The notes beneath the pieces were generated by a model. That model was not told the origin of the DNA. It saw only the letters and a program-made list of their open reading frames with translations, and did no database searches. From assembly GCA_002291855.1 (NCBI GenBank), contig DBAW01000045.1, positions 1 through 6,049 of the forward strand: a stretch of DNA of 6,049 nt. Direction: 5' to 3'. This stretch comes from Sphingomonas sp. UBA1000. GTDB lineage: Bacteria; Pseudomonadota; Alphaproteobacteria; Sphingomonadales; Sphingomonadaceae. The position numbers were made by a program, and so were the translations under genes. Shown in pieces: positions 1-5,225 of the stretch (positions are counted from its first letter, which is position 1; each line of letters starts with the position of its first letter).

Positions 1-72
1 CCGCAGACGGTCGATGCGCTGATGAAGCTCGACCTCGCCGCGGGTGTTGATGTCGAGATCAAACTCGCGTAA
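1..72 (+). CDS. rpsJ: 30S ribosomal protein S10, C-terminal end (partial at window start)
   Basis: The first 23 codons of the window, up to a TAA stop at 70-72, encode the C-terminus of S10. They begin Pro-Gln-Thr-Val-Asp-Ala-Leu and end in a VDVEIKLA-type tail. The motif VDALMKLDLAAGVDVEI closely matches the known S10 ending (VDALMRLDLAAGVDVQI in E. coli, from memory). S10 is a small-subunit head protein and, as NusE, also takes part in transcription antitermination. Its position directly before rplC is the usual S10-operon order. The gene's start and any upstream str-operon genes lie outside the window. Unusually, it is separated from rplC by 325 nt that include an intrinsic terminator. Confidence 0.95.
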   Translation, partial: PQTVDALMKLDLAAGVDVEIKLA

Positions 73-90
73 AGGCGGCGCTTCAGATTC

Positions 91-115
91 GGAGGCGGGC
101 GTCTCGTCCGTCTCC
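91..115 (+). promoter_or_regulatory. Strong hairpin 18 nt after the rpsJ stop
   Basis: GGAGGCGGGCG at 91-101 pairs with CGTCCGTCTCC at 105-115. This gives an 11-bp stem (two G-U wobbles if read as + strand RNA) closed by a three-base TCT loop. No T-tract follows (the next bases are AGGTT), so it is not an intrinsic terminator by itself. It could protect the 3' end of an rpsJ transcript or be the first domain of the structured leader before rplC. The pairing is seen directly; the role is inferred. Confidence 0.55.
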
Positions 116-121
116 AGGTTG

Positions 122-173
122 CCCCGGCTGGCCGCAAGCGGCTGATCCGGGGTCCGGCCCGAAGCGAGGCCGG
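122..173 (+). promoter_or_regulatory. Two tandem GC-rich hairpins in the rpsJ-rplC leader
   Basis: The first hairpin has an outer stem CCCCGG (122-127) with CCGGGG (147-152) and an inner stem GCCG (131-134) with CGGC (139-142), with small unpaired patches between them. One base later, CCGGCC (154-159) pairs with GGCCGG (168-173) around CGAAGCGA. Both could form in the RNA reading from rpsJ toward rplC. GC-rich DNA forms such pairs fairly easily by chance, so weight should come from their place in a run of hairpins ending at a terminator. Function unknown. Confidence 0.4.
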
Positions 174-218
174 GCGGCGGCGCTGACCGACGCACCCATA
201 GCGAACTCAGGGATACCG

Positions 219-291
219 CATGTGGCCGCAAGGCTGCATGGCCTGCGTCCCCGCCATTCGCAGCAATGCGGATACCGGCCCGGGCGGGGGC
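219..291 (+). promoter_or_regulatory. GCAA-tetraloop hairpin pair in the rpsJ-rplC leader
   Basis: CATGTGGCC (219-227) pairs with GGCTGCATG (232-240) as nine continuous pairs, two of them G-U, around a GCAA loop (228-231). Then GTCCCCGCC (247-255) pairs with GGCGGGGGC (283-291). Stacked directly on it, ATTCGCA (256-262) pairs with TGCGGAT (267-273) around a second GCAA loop (263-266). This leaves a 9-nt bulge at 274-282 on the 3' side. GNRA loops are typical of real folded RNA. A competing 6-bp pairing, CCGCAT (216-221) with ATGCGG (266-271), would disrupt both GCAA hairpins. This looks like a cis-regulatory RNA domain before the terminator; ligand and function cannot be read from one sequence. 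Confidence 0.5.
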
Positions 292-308
292 GATTGATCT
301 TTTGGGCT

Positions 309-334
309 GGCTCCGGAGGTTCCGGAGCCTTTTT
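309..334 (+). terminator. Intrinsic (Rho-independent) terminator or attenuator before rplC
   Basis: GGCTCCGGA (309-317) and TCCGGAGCC (321-329) form a perfect 9-bp stem with a GGT loop, followed at once by five T (330-334). This is a standard intrinsic terminator on the + strand. The opposite strand lacks a matching T-tract next to the stem, so it acts in one direction. It sits 63 nt before the rplC start and after rpsJ, so it would either end the upstream transcript or act as an attenuator limiting entry into the ten or more genes downstream. I see no convincing promoter between it and rplC, which favours regulated or partial readthrough. Confidence 0.85.
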
Positions 335-381
335 CGTTGGCACGCTCCCGGTCCGGCTGGACGCCGCCCTGGAGCCTATGC

Positions 382-388
382 AGGAAGG
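382..388 (+). promoter_or_regulatory. Ribosome binding site of rplC
   Basis: AGGAAGG lies 9 nt before the ATG at 398 and fixes that start over the in-frame ATG at 266, which would run through the terminator. The same AGGAAGG precedes rplD at 1137-1143. CCTG (368-371) can pair with CAGG (381-384), a weak 4-bp stem that would cover part of this site. Confidence 0.75.
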
Positions 389-397
389 GATCTGATC

Positions 398-1147
398 ATG
401 CGCACAGGCGTGATCGCGAAGAAAGTGGGCATGACCCGCTTGTTCAAGGAAGACGGCCGGCACGTTCCGGTCACCGTGCTCCAGCTCGACAATCTGCAGG
501 TCGTTGCGCGCCGTGAGGCCGATCGCGACGGCTATGTCGCTGTCCAGCTCGGCGCGGGCACGGCCAAGGCGAAGAATGTCGCCAAGCCGCAGCGGGGCCA
601 TTTCGGCAAGGCCGAAGTCGAGCCCAAGGCGCAGCTGGTCGAGTTCCGGGTCGCCGAGGATGCGCTCCTCGATGTCGGCGCGGAAATCTCCGCCGATCAT
701 TTCGTCCCCGGTCAGCTGGTCGACGTGTCGGGCCACACCCAGGGTAAGGGCTTTGCCGGCGCGATGAAGCGCTGGGGCTTCGGCGGTCTGCGCGCGACGC
801 ACGGCGTGTCGGTGTCGCACCGCTCGCACGGCTCGACCGGTAACCGTCAGGATCCGGGCCGCGTTTTCAAGAACAAGAAGATGGCCGGCCACATGGGCGA
901 CCGTCAGCGCACCCAGCAGAATCTGGAAGTCGTGCTGACCGACGCCGAGCGCGGGCTGATCTTCCTCAAGGGTTCGGTCCCGGGCCACAAGGGCGCGTGG
1001 CTGACCGTCAAGGATGCGGTCAAGGTGTCGCGCCCGGCCGAAGCGCCGTATCCGGCCGGCCTCAAGGTCGCCCAGAACAACAATGATGCGCCTGCCGACA
1101 CGCCCGCCGAGGCGGCTGTCGAGGCCAGCGAGACCCAGGAAGGCTAA
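398..1147 (+). CDS. rplC: 50S ribosomal protein L3
   Basis: This 249-residue protein is L3, an early-assembling 23S rRNA-binding protein whose long loop reaches toward the peptidyl-transferase centre. It starts with the family N-terminus MRTGVIAKKVGMTRLF and carries the conserved GHTQGKGFAGAMKRWGF stretch, then the GVSVSHRSHGSTGNRQDPG and KNKKMAGHMGD segments of the internal loop. Gln151 in NRQDPG lines up with the Gln methylated by PrmB in E. coli L3 (position 150). The body is followed by a low-complexity tail of about 40 residues rich in Ala, Glu, Asp and Pro, making it longer than the roughly 209-residue E. coli protein; such tails are known in alphaproteobacterial L3. It is first in the run of tightly packed genes and is followed 3 nt later by rplD. 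Confidence 0.97.
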   Translation: MRTGVIAKKVGMTRLFKEDGRHVPVTVLQLDNLQVVARREADRDGYVAVQLGAGTAKAKNVAKPQRGHFGKAEVEPKAQLVEFRVAEDALLDVGAEISADHFVPGQLVDVSGHTQGKGFAGAMKRWGFGGLRATHGVSVSHRSHGSTGNRQDPGRVFKNKKMAGHMGDRQRTQQNLEVVLTDAERGLIFLKGSVPGHKGAWLTVKDAVKVSRPAEAPYPAGLKVAQNNNDAPADTPAEAAVEASETQEG

Positions 1148-1150
1148 GCG

Positions 1151-1777
1151 ATGAAGGTCCAAGTTCAGACCCTCGACGCCCAGGGCAAAGGCGAGATCGA
1201 TCTCAACGACGAGATCTTCGGCCTGGAGCCGCGCGCCGATATCCTGCACCGCGTCGTCACCTGGCAGCTCGAAAAGCGTCGCGGCACCGCCCGCGCCGCG
1301 CGTGAGCGGTCGGACGTCGCCCGCACCGGCAAGAAGTTCGGTCGCCAGAAGGGCGGCGGCACCGCCCGTCACGGCGATCGCCGCGCCCCGGTGTTCATCG
1401 GCGGTGGTAAGGCGCACGGCCCGCGTGTCCGCGACTTCAACCCGTCGCTGAACAAGAAGGTCCGCGTGCTCGGCCTCAAGATGGCGCTGTCGTCCAAGGC
1501 GAAGGCCGGCCAGCTGATCGTCATGGACAACCTGACGGTCGATGGCGGCAAGACCCGCGCGCTGATCGGCAATCTCGCCAAGCTCGGCTTCGGCAAGACC
1601 GCGCTCGTGATCGACGGCGATCAGGTCGACACCAGCTTCGCGCTGGCGGCCCGCAACCTGCACACGATCGACGTGCTGCCGGCGATCGGCGCCAATGTGT
1701 ACGACATCCTTCGCGCCGAGACGCTGGTCCTGACCCGCGCGGCCGTCGAAAAGCTGGAGGCCCGGTTCAATGGCTAA
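1151..1777 (+). CDS. rplD: 50S ribosomal protein L4
   Basis: L4 (208 residues; E. coli 201) binds 23S rRNA, and its extended loop lines the nascent-peptide exit tunnel at the constriction. The loop spans about residues 43-95 and holds the hallmark GKKFGRQKGGGTARHG at 60-75. The globular domain follows, ending with the ALAARNL and VYDILRAETLVLTRAAVEKLE segments. In E. coli, L4 is the autogenous repressor of the S10 operon, acting on its leader at both transcription and translation, which makes it the first candidate effector for the structured region before rplC here; that link is inference. The start is set by AGGAAGG seven bases upstream. The 3' end overlaps rplW by 8 nt. Confidence 0.97.
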   Translation: MKVQVQTLDAQGKGEIDLNDEIFGLEPRADILHRVVTWQLEKRRGTARAARERSDVARTGKKFGRQKGGGTARHGDRRAPVFIGGGKAHGPRVRDFNPSLNKKVRVLGLKMALSSKAKAGQLIVMDNLTVDGGKTRALIGNLAKLGFGKTALVIDGDQVDTSFALAARNLHTIDVLPAIGANVYDILRAETLVLTRAAVEKLEARFNG

Positions 1778-2084
1778 GAAGCAGGCAGTGGCGGCCGACA
1801 TCCGTCACTATGACGTGGTGGTCGCGCCGCACATCACCGAAAAGGCGACCTTGCTCTCCGAGCATAACGCCGTCGTGTTCAAGGTTGCCCAGGATGCGAC
1901 CAAGCCGCAGATCAAGGCGGCGGTCGAGGCCCTGTTCGGCGTGACCGTGACCGGCGTCAACACGCTCACCCAGAAGGGCAAGACCAAGCGCTGGAAGGGC
2001 AAGCCCTATACGCGCTCGGATGTGAAGAAGGCGATCGTGACGCTGAAGGACGGCGACTCGATCGACGTGACGACGGGGATCTGA
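1770..2084 (+). CDS. rplW: 50S ribosomal protein L23
   Basis: L23 (104 residues; usual bacterial length about 100) sits at the tunnel exit and is the docking site for trigger factor and the signal recognition particle. The APHITEKA motif near residues 19-26 includes Glu24, equivalent to E. coli Glu18, which contacts trigger factor. The later segments VKVAQDATKPQIKAAVEALF-like and NTLTQKGKTKRWKGK are typical of the family. The start ATG lies inside the last codons of rplD (ATGGCTAA overlap), preceded by GGAGG at 1756-1760, so translational coupling is likely. A short N-terminal extension (about six residues) precedes the conserved region compared with E. coli. Confidence 0.96.
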   Translation: MAKKQAVAADIRHYDVVVAPHITEKATLLSEHNAVVFKVAQDATKPQIKAAVEALFGVTVTGVNTLTQKGKTKRWKGKPYTRSDVKKAIVTLKDGDSIDVTTGI

Positions 2085-2088
2085 GGCA

Positions 2089-2925
2089 ATGGCGCTCAAG
2101 CATTATAATCCGACCAGCCCGGCGCGTCGTGGCCTGATCCTGGTCGACCGGTCGAGCCTGTACAAGGGCAAGCCGGTCAAGGCGCTGACCGAAGGCAAGC
2201 GCAAGACCGGTGGCCGCAACAACAAGGGTCATGTGACCAGCCGCGGGATCGGCGGCGGCCACAAGCAGCGTTACCGCTTCATCGACTTCAAGCGTCGCAA
2301 GTGGGACATGCCGGCGACCGTCGAGCGGATCGAATATGATCCCAACCGCACGGCCTTCATCGCCCTCGTCAAGTACGAGGACGGCGAACTCGCCTATGTC
2401 ATCGCGCCGCAGCGGCTTCAGGCCGGCGACGTGATCGTCGCGGGCAAGAAGACCGACGTGAAGCCGGGCAATGCGATGGAAATCGGCCAGGTTCCGGTTG
2501 GCACCATCGTCCACAATGTCGAGATGAAGCCCGGCAAGGGTGGTCAGATCGCGCGCTCGGCGGGCACCTATGTGCAGGTCGTCGGCCGTGATCGCGGCAT
2601 GGTGATTGTCCGCCTGAACTCGGGCGAGCAGCGCTACATCCGTGGCGAGTGCATGGCGACCGTCGGTGCGGTGTCGAACCCCGATAACGCCAACCAGTAT
2701 CTTGCCAAGGCCGGCCGCAACCGCTGGCTCGGCAAGCGCCCGCTGACCCGCGGCGTCGCCAAGAACCCGGTCGACCATCCGCACGGCGGTGGTGAAGGCC
2801 GGACCTCGGGCGGCCGTCATCCGGTCACCCCGTGGGGCAAGCCGACCAAGGGTGCGCGCACCCGTCACAACAAGGCGACCGACAAGTTCATCATCCGGTC
2901 GCGTCACGCGAAGAAGAAGGGTTAA
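2089..2925 (+). CDS. rplB: 50S ribosomal protein L2
   Basis: L2 (278 residues; E. coli 273) is a primary 23S rRNA-binding protein needed for subunit association and for peptidyl-transferase activity. The N-terminal half begins MALKHYNPTSPARRG and contains GRNNKGHVTSRGIGGGHKQR. The C-terminal half carries the signature NPVDHPHGGGEGR (about residues 226-238) with the conserved His residues, then the basic tail TPWGKPTKGARTRHNK. Nothing is missing. It starts 4 nt after rplW. Its binding site is weak: GGGGA at 2075-2079 is the best match, and GAGG at 2083-2086 is too close to the start, so coupling to rplW translation may matter. Confidence 0.98.
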   Translation: MALKHYNPTSPARRGLILVDRSSLYKGKPVKALTEGKRKTGGRNNKGHVTSRGIGGGHKQRYRFIDFKRRKWDMPATVERIEYDPNRTAFIALVKYEDGELAYVIAPQRLQAGDVIVAGKKTDVKPGNAMEIGQVPVGTIVHNVEMKPGKGGQIARSAGTYVQVVGRDRGMVIVRLNSGEQRYIRGECMATVGAVSNPDNANQYLAKAGRNRWLGKRPLTRGVAKNPVDHPHGGGEGRTSGGRHPVTPWGKPTKGARTRHNKATDKFIIRSRHAKKKG

Positions 2926-2928
2926 GCC

Positions 2929-3204
2929 ATGGCCCGTTCCGTCTGGAAAGGCCCGTTCGTCGAACTGAGCCTTCTGAAAAAGGCCGAGGCGGCCCAGGAC
3001 TCCGGTGCGCGCGCGCCGATCAAGACCTGGTCGCGCCGGTCGACCATCCTGCCGCAGTTCGTCGGCCTGACGTTCAACGTCTATAACGGCCGCAAGTTCG
3101 TGCCGGTGCTGGTGAACGAGGAAATGGTGGGCATGAAGCTCGGCGAGTTCGCGCCGACCCGCTTCTTCCCCGGCCATGCCGCTGACAAGAAGGGCAAGCG
3201 CTAA
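2929..3204 (+). CDS. rpsS: 30S ribosomal protein S19
   Basis: S19 (91 residues; E. coli 92) lies in the head of the small subunit, pairs with S13, and contacts the A-site side of the intersubunit bridges. The sequence shows MARSVWKGPFVE at the start, the conserved KTWSRRSTILPQFVGLTF centre, and EMVGMKLGEFAPTRFFPGH followed by a basic AADKKGKR end. It begins 3 nt after the rplB stop with AAGGG just upstream, and its stop shares one base with the rplV start (TAATG). Confidence 0.97.
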   Translation: MARSVWKGPFVELSLLKKAEAAQDSGARAPIKTWSRRSTILPQFVGLTFNVYNGRKFVPVLVNEEMVGMKLGEFAPTRFFPGHAADKKGKR

Positions 3205-3581
3205 TGGGCAAGCAGGCAGCTCCGCGTCGCGTGGGCGACAAGGAAGCGCTGGCGGTTGGCACCACCATCCGCGGCAGCGCGCAGAAGCTCAACCTTGTCG
3301 CCGGTCTGATCCGCGGCAAGAAGGCGGGGGAGGCGATGAGCATCCTCCAGTTCTCGCCCAAGGCGATGGCGGTCGAGGTTCGCAAGGTCCTCGCGTCGGC
3401 GATCGCCAATGCCGAGAACAACCACAATCTCGATGTCGATGCGCTGGTCGTCCAGGAAGCGTCGGTCGGCAAGTCGATCTCGATGAAGCGGTTCGCGACC
3501 CGTGCGCGCGGCCGTTCGACCCGGATCGTCAAGCCGTTCAGCCGCCTTCGCATCGTCGTGCGCGAGCAGGAAGAAGCATAA
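3204..3581 (+). CDS. rplV: 50S ribosomal protein L22
   Basis: L22 (125 residues; E. coli 110) touches all domains of 23S rRNA, and its long beta-hairpin lines the exit tunnel opposite L4, where changes can affect macrolide response. The hairpin is at about residues 89-112 and includes SMKRFATRARGRSTRI. The globular part has the usual QKLNLVAGLIRGKKAGEA and SAIANAENNHNLD motifs. The N-terminus is about ten residues longer than in E. coli and the C-terminus ends in an acidic EQEEA. Start and stop each overlap a neighbour by a single base (TAATG at both ends), which suggests termination-reinitiation coupling from rpsS through rplV to rpsC. Confidence 0.96.
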   Translation: MGKQAAPRRVGDKEALAVGTTIRGSAQKLNLVAGLIRGKKAGEAMSILQFSPKAMAVEVRKVLASAIANAENNHNLDVDALVVQEASVGKSISMKRFATRARGRSTRIVKPFSRLRIVVREQEEA

Positions 3582-4276
3582 TGGGTCAGAAGAGCAATCC
3601 GATCGGGCTGCGCCTCCAGATCAACCGGACCTGGGACAGCCGCTGGTTCGCCGAAGGCGCCGATTATGGCCGGCTGCTTCTCGAGGACCTCGAGATCCGC
3701 AAGTACATCCTGAAGACGCTGCCGCAGGCGGCGATCTCCAAGGTGGTGATCGAGCGTCCGGCCAAGCTGTGCCGCATCTCGATCTATGCGGCGCGCCCCG
3801 GCGTGATCATCGGCAAGAAGGGTGCCGACATCGAGAAGCTGCGCAAGAAGCTCGGCGCGATGACGGCGAGCGACGTGTCGCTGAACATCGTCGAGATCCG
3901 CAAGCCCGAGATCGACTCGAAGCTTGTCGCGCAGTCGGTCGCCGACCAGCTGGAGCGCCGCGTGGCGTTCCGCCGTGCGATGAAGCGCGCCGTGCAGTCG
4001 GCGCTCCGTCTGGGCGCCGAAGGCATCCGGATCACTTGCGCCGGCCGTCTGGGCGGCGCGGAAATCGCGCGCACCGAATGGTATCGCGAAGGCCGGGTGC
4101 CGCTGCACACGCTGCGCGCCAATGTCGATTATGCCGAGGCCCAGGCCCACACCGCTTATGGCGTGTGCGGGGTCAAGGTCTGGATCTTCAAGGGCGAGAT
4201 CCTCGGCCATGATCCGACCGCGCAGGACCGTCTGATGATGGAGGCACAGACCTCCGGCGTGCGTCCGGCGCGCTAA
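3581..4276 (+). CDS. rpsC: 30S ribosomal protein S3
   Basis: S3 (231 residues; E. coli 233) is in the head of the small subunit at the mRNA entry channel and, with S4 and S5, contributes to mRNA unwinding. The N-terminus MGQKSNPIGLRLQINRTWDS is canonical. A type 2 KH domain follows, with the GKKG loop at residues 78-81 in the motif VIIGKKGADIEKL. The C-terminal S3 domain contains GAEGIRITCAGRLGGAEIAR and the EGRVPLHTLRANVDY signature. AGGAAG at 3568-3573 lies seven bases before the ATG, and the start shares a base with the rplV stop. Confidence 0.98.
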   Translation: MGQKSNPIGLRLQINRTWDSRWFAEGADYGRLLLEDLEIRKYILKTLPQAAISKVVIERPAKLCRISIYAARPGVIIGKKGADIEKLRKKLGAMTASDVSLNIVEIRKPEIDSKLVAQSVADQLERRVAFRRAMKRAVQSALRLGAEGIRITCAGRLGGAEIARTEWYREGRVPLHTLRANVDYAEAQAHTAYGVCGVKVWIFKGEILGHDPTAQDRLMMEAQTSGVRPAR

Positions 4277-4293
4277 GGGCAGGATAGAAAATC

Positions 4294-4731
4294 ATGCTGC
4301 AACCGAAACGCACCAAGTTCCGCAAGGCTTTCAAGGGCCGCATCCATGGCGATGCGCCCGGCGGCACCCAGCTCAACTTCGGCGCCTATGGCCTGAAGGC
4401 CATGGAGCCGGAGCGGATCACCGCCCGCCAGATCGAAGCCGCGCGCCGCGCGATCACGCGCCACATCAAGCGCCAGGGCCGGCTGTGGATCCGCATCTTC
4501 CCGGATGTGCCGGTCTCGTCCAAGCCCGCCGAAGTCCGCATGGGCTCGGGCAAGGGTTCGCCGGAGTTCTGGGTCGCGCGGGTGAAGCCGGGCCGCATCC
4601 TGTTCGAACTGGACGGCGTGCCGGGCGATGTCGCCGCGACCGCGTTCAGCCGCGCGGCGATGAAGCTGCCGATCAAGACGAAGGTCGTCGCGCGTCTGGG
4701 CGACACCTCTCACCTGGGAGCCGCGAAGTGA
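4294..4731 (+). CDS. rplP: 50S ribosomal protein L16
   Basis: L16 (145 residues; E. coli 136) binds 23S rRNA near the A-site tRNA elbow and helps organise the tRNA path. It opens with MLQPKRTKFRKAFKGR and contains GAYGLKAMEPERITARQIEAAR, LWIRIFPDVPVSSKP, and VRMGSGKGSPEFWVARVKPGR. Arg82 in VRMGSGKG matches the E. coli Arg81 that is hydroxylated by YcfD; whether this organism has that enzyme cannot be seen here. The C-terminus extends about nine residues past the E. coli end. The 17-nt spacer after rpsC, with AGGA at 4281-4284, is the largest gap after the rplC leader. Its stop overlaps the rpmC start by 4 nt. Confidence 0.97.
   Translation: MLQPKRTKFRKAFKGRIHGDAPGGTQLNFGAYGLKAMEPERITARQIEAARRAITRHIKRQGRLWIRIFPDVPVSSKPAEVRMGSGKGSPEFWVARVKPGRILFELDGVPGDVAATAFSRAAMKLPIKTKVVARLGDTSHLGAAK
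4716..4720 (+). promoter_or_regulatory. Ribosome binding site supporting the GTG start of rpmC
   Basis: GGGAG inside the end of rplP lies seven bases before the GTG at 4728. It supports this start over the internal ATG at 4752, which would remove the conserved N-terminal residues of L29. Confidence 0.6.
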
Positions 4732-4928
4732 AGACGAGCGACCTGAAGCCGATGACCGATGATCAGCTTGCCGAACAGCTCGGCCAGCTGAAGCGCGAGG
4801 CGTTCAACCTGCGCTTCCAGGCGGCGACCAGCCAGCTGGAAAAGCCGTCGCGGGTCCGCGAAGTGCGCCGCACCATCGCGCGCATCAAGACGCTGCAGTC
4901 CGAGCGCACGCGCTCGGCTGCGAAGTAA
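4728..4928 (+). CDS. rpmC: 50S ribosomal protein L29 (GTG start)
   Basis: L29 (66 residues, within the usual 60-70) is a small two-helix protein next to L23 at the exit of the peptide tunnel. The translation from GTG, read as Met, gives MKTSDLKPMTDDQLAEQLGQ, then the hallmark KREAFNLRFQAATSQLEKP and the helix containing VREVRRTIARIKTLQSE. No ATG fits the family N-terminus. GTG overlaps the rplP stop as GTGA, a classic coupling arrangement. A non-ATG start in an otherwise all-ATG gene string may lower initiation slightly, but coupling could compensate. Confidence 0.94.
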   Translation: MKTSDLKPMTDDQLAEQLGQLKREAFNLRFQAATSQLEKPSRVREVRRTIARIKTLQSERTRSAAK

Positions 4929-4940
4929 GGATACGGAAAC

Positions 4941-5213
4941 ATGCCGAAGCGCGTGCTGACGGGGACGATCGTCTCCGACAAGACCGACAAAACGGTGGTC
5001 GTCCGTGTGGAGCGCAAGGTGAAGCACCCGCTCTACGGCAAGATCATCCGCCGTTCGAAGAAGTATCATGCCCATGACGAGGGCAATGAGTATCGCGAGG
5101 GCGAGACCGTGCGCATCGAAGAGACCGCGCCGATCTCCAAGCTCAAGACCTGGCGCGTGATCGAACGCGTCGCCACCCGCTCGACGCCGCCCGCGGCGAC
5201 GGCCGAAGGCTAA
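4941..5213 (+). CDS. rpsQ: 30S ribosomal protein S17
   Basis: S17 (90 residues; E. coli 84) is a small OB-fold protein that binds 16S rRNA early in assembly of the small-subunit body. The N-terminus MPKRVLTGTIVSDKTDKTVV and the central VKHPLYGKIIRRSKKYHAHDE are diagnostic, followed by GETVRIEETAPISKLKTWRV. A short Ala/Pro/Thr tail extends beyond the conserved core. It begins 12 nt after rpmC with AAGGA at 4927-4931 overlapping the rpmC stop. In E. coli this gene ends the S10 operon; here only 12 nt separate it from rplN. Confidence 0.97.
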   Translation: MPKRVLTGTIVSDKTDKTVVVRVERKVKHPLYGKIIRRSKKYHAHDEGNEYREGETVRIEETAPISKLKTWRVIERVATRSTPPAATAEG

Positions 5214-5218
5214 GGAGG
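5212..5218 (+). promoter_or_regulatory. Consensus Shine-Dalgarno of rplN overlapping the rpsQ stop
   Basis: AAGGAGG is the strongest ribosome binding site in the window, seven bases before the rplN ATG. Its first two bases are the last two of the rpsQ TAA stop. A site this strong at the S10/spc boundary suggests independent, efficient initiation at rplN. Confidence 0.85.
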
Positions 5219-5225
5219 ACAGCAC

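Noticed and set aside
181..203. A small hairpin CGCT/AGCG in the leader
   Set aside because: It is only four base pairs around a 15-nt loop, which is expected by chance in GC-rich DNA.
266..397. In-frame upstream extension of rplC from the ATG at 266
   Set aside because: It would add 44 residues not found in L3, read through the terminator hairpin, and lacks a good ribosome binding site. The ATG at 398 has AGGAAGG and the conserved N-terminus.
335..397. A promoter for rplC between the terminator and the gene
   Set aside because: TTGGCA at 337-342 resembles a -35 box, but no -10-like sequence lies at 16-19 bp; the nearest AT-rich hexamer, around 377-382, is too far away. Not supported as a sigma-70 type promoter.
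83..1801. A 572-codon open frame on the minus strand opposite rplC and rplD
   Set aside because: It is the antisense of well-recognised r-protein genes. Its translation is rich in Arg, Leu, Ala, Gly and Asp with no recognisable domain, as expected from GC-rich codon usage in the real frame. It also spans the leader by chance.
1966..4210. Two more long minus-strand open frames (403 and 378 codons) opposite rplW to rpsC
   Set aside because: Same explanation: they mirror highly conserved genes in a GC-rich genome and show no family features or plausible start context.
4485..4727. Open frame in the +1-shifted frame across rplP that joins rpmC without a stop
   Set aside because: Only the part from the GTG at 4728 matches L29. 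The upstream stretch is out-of-frame rplP sequence and not an L29 extension.
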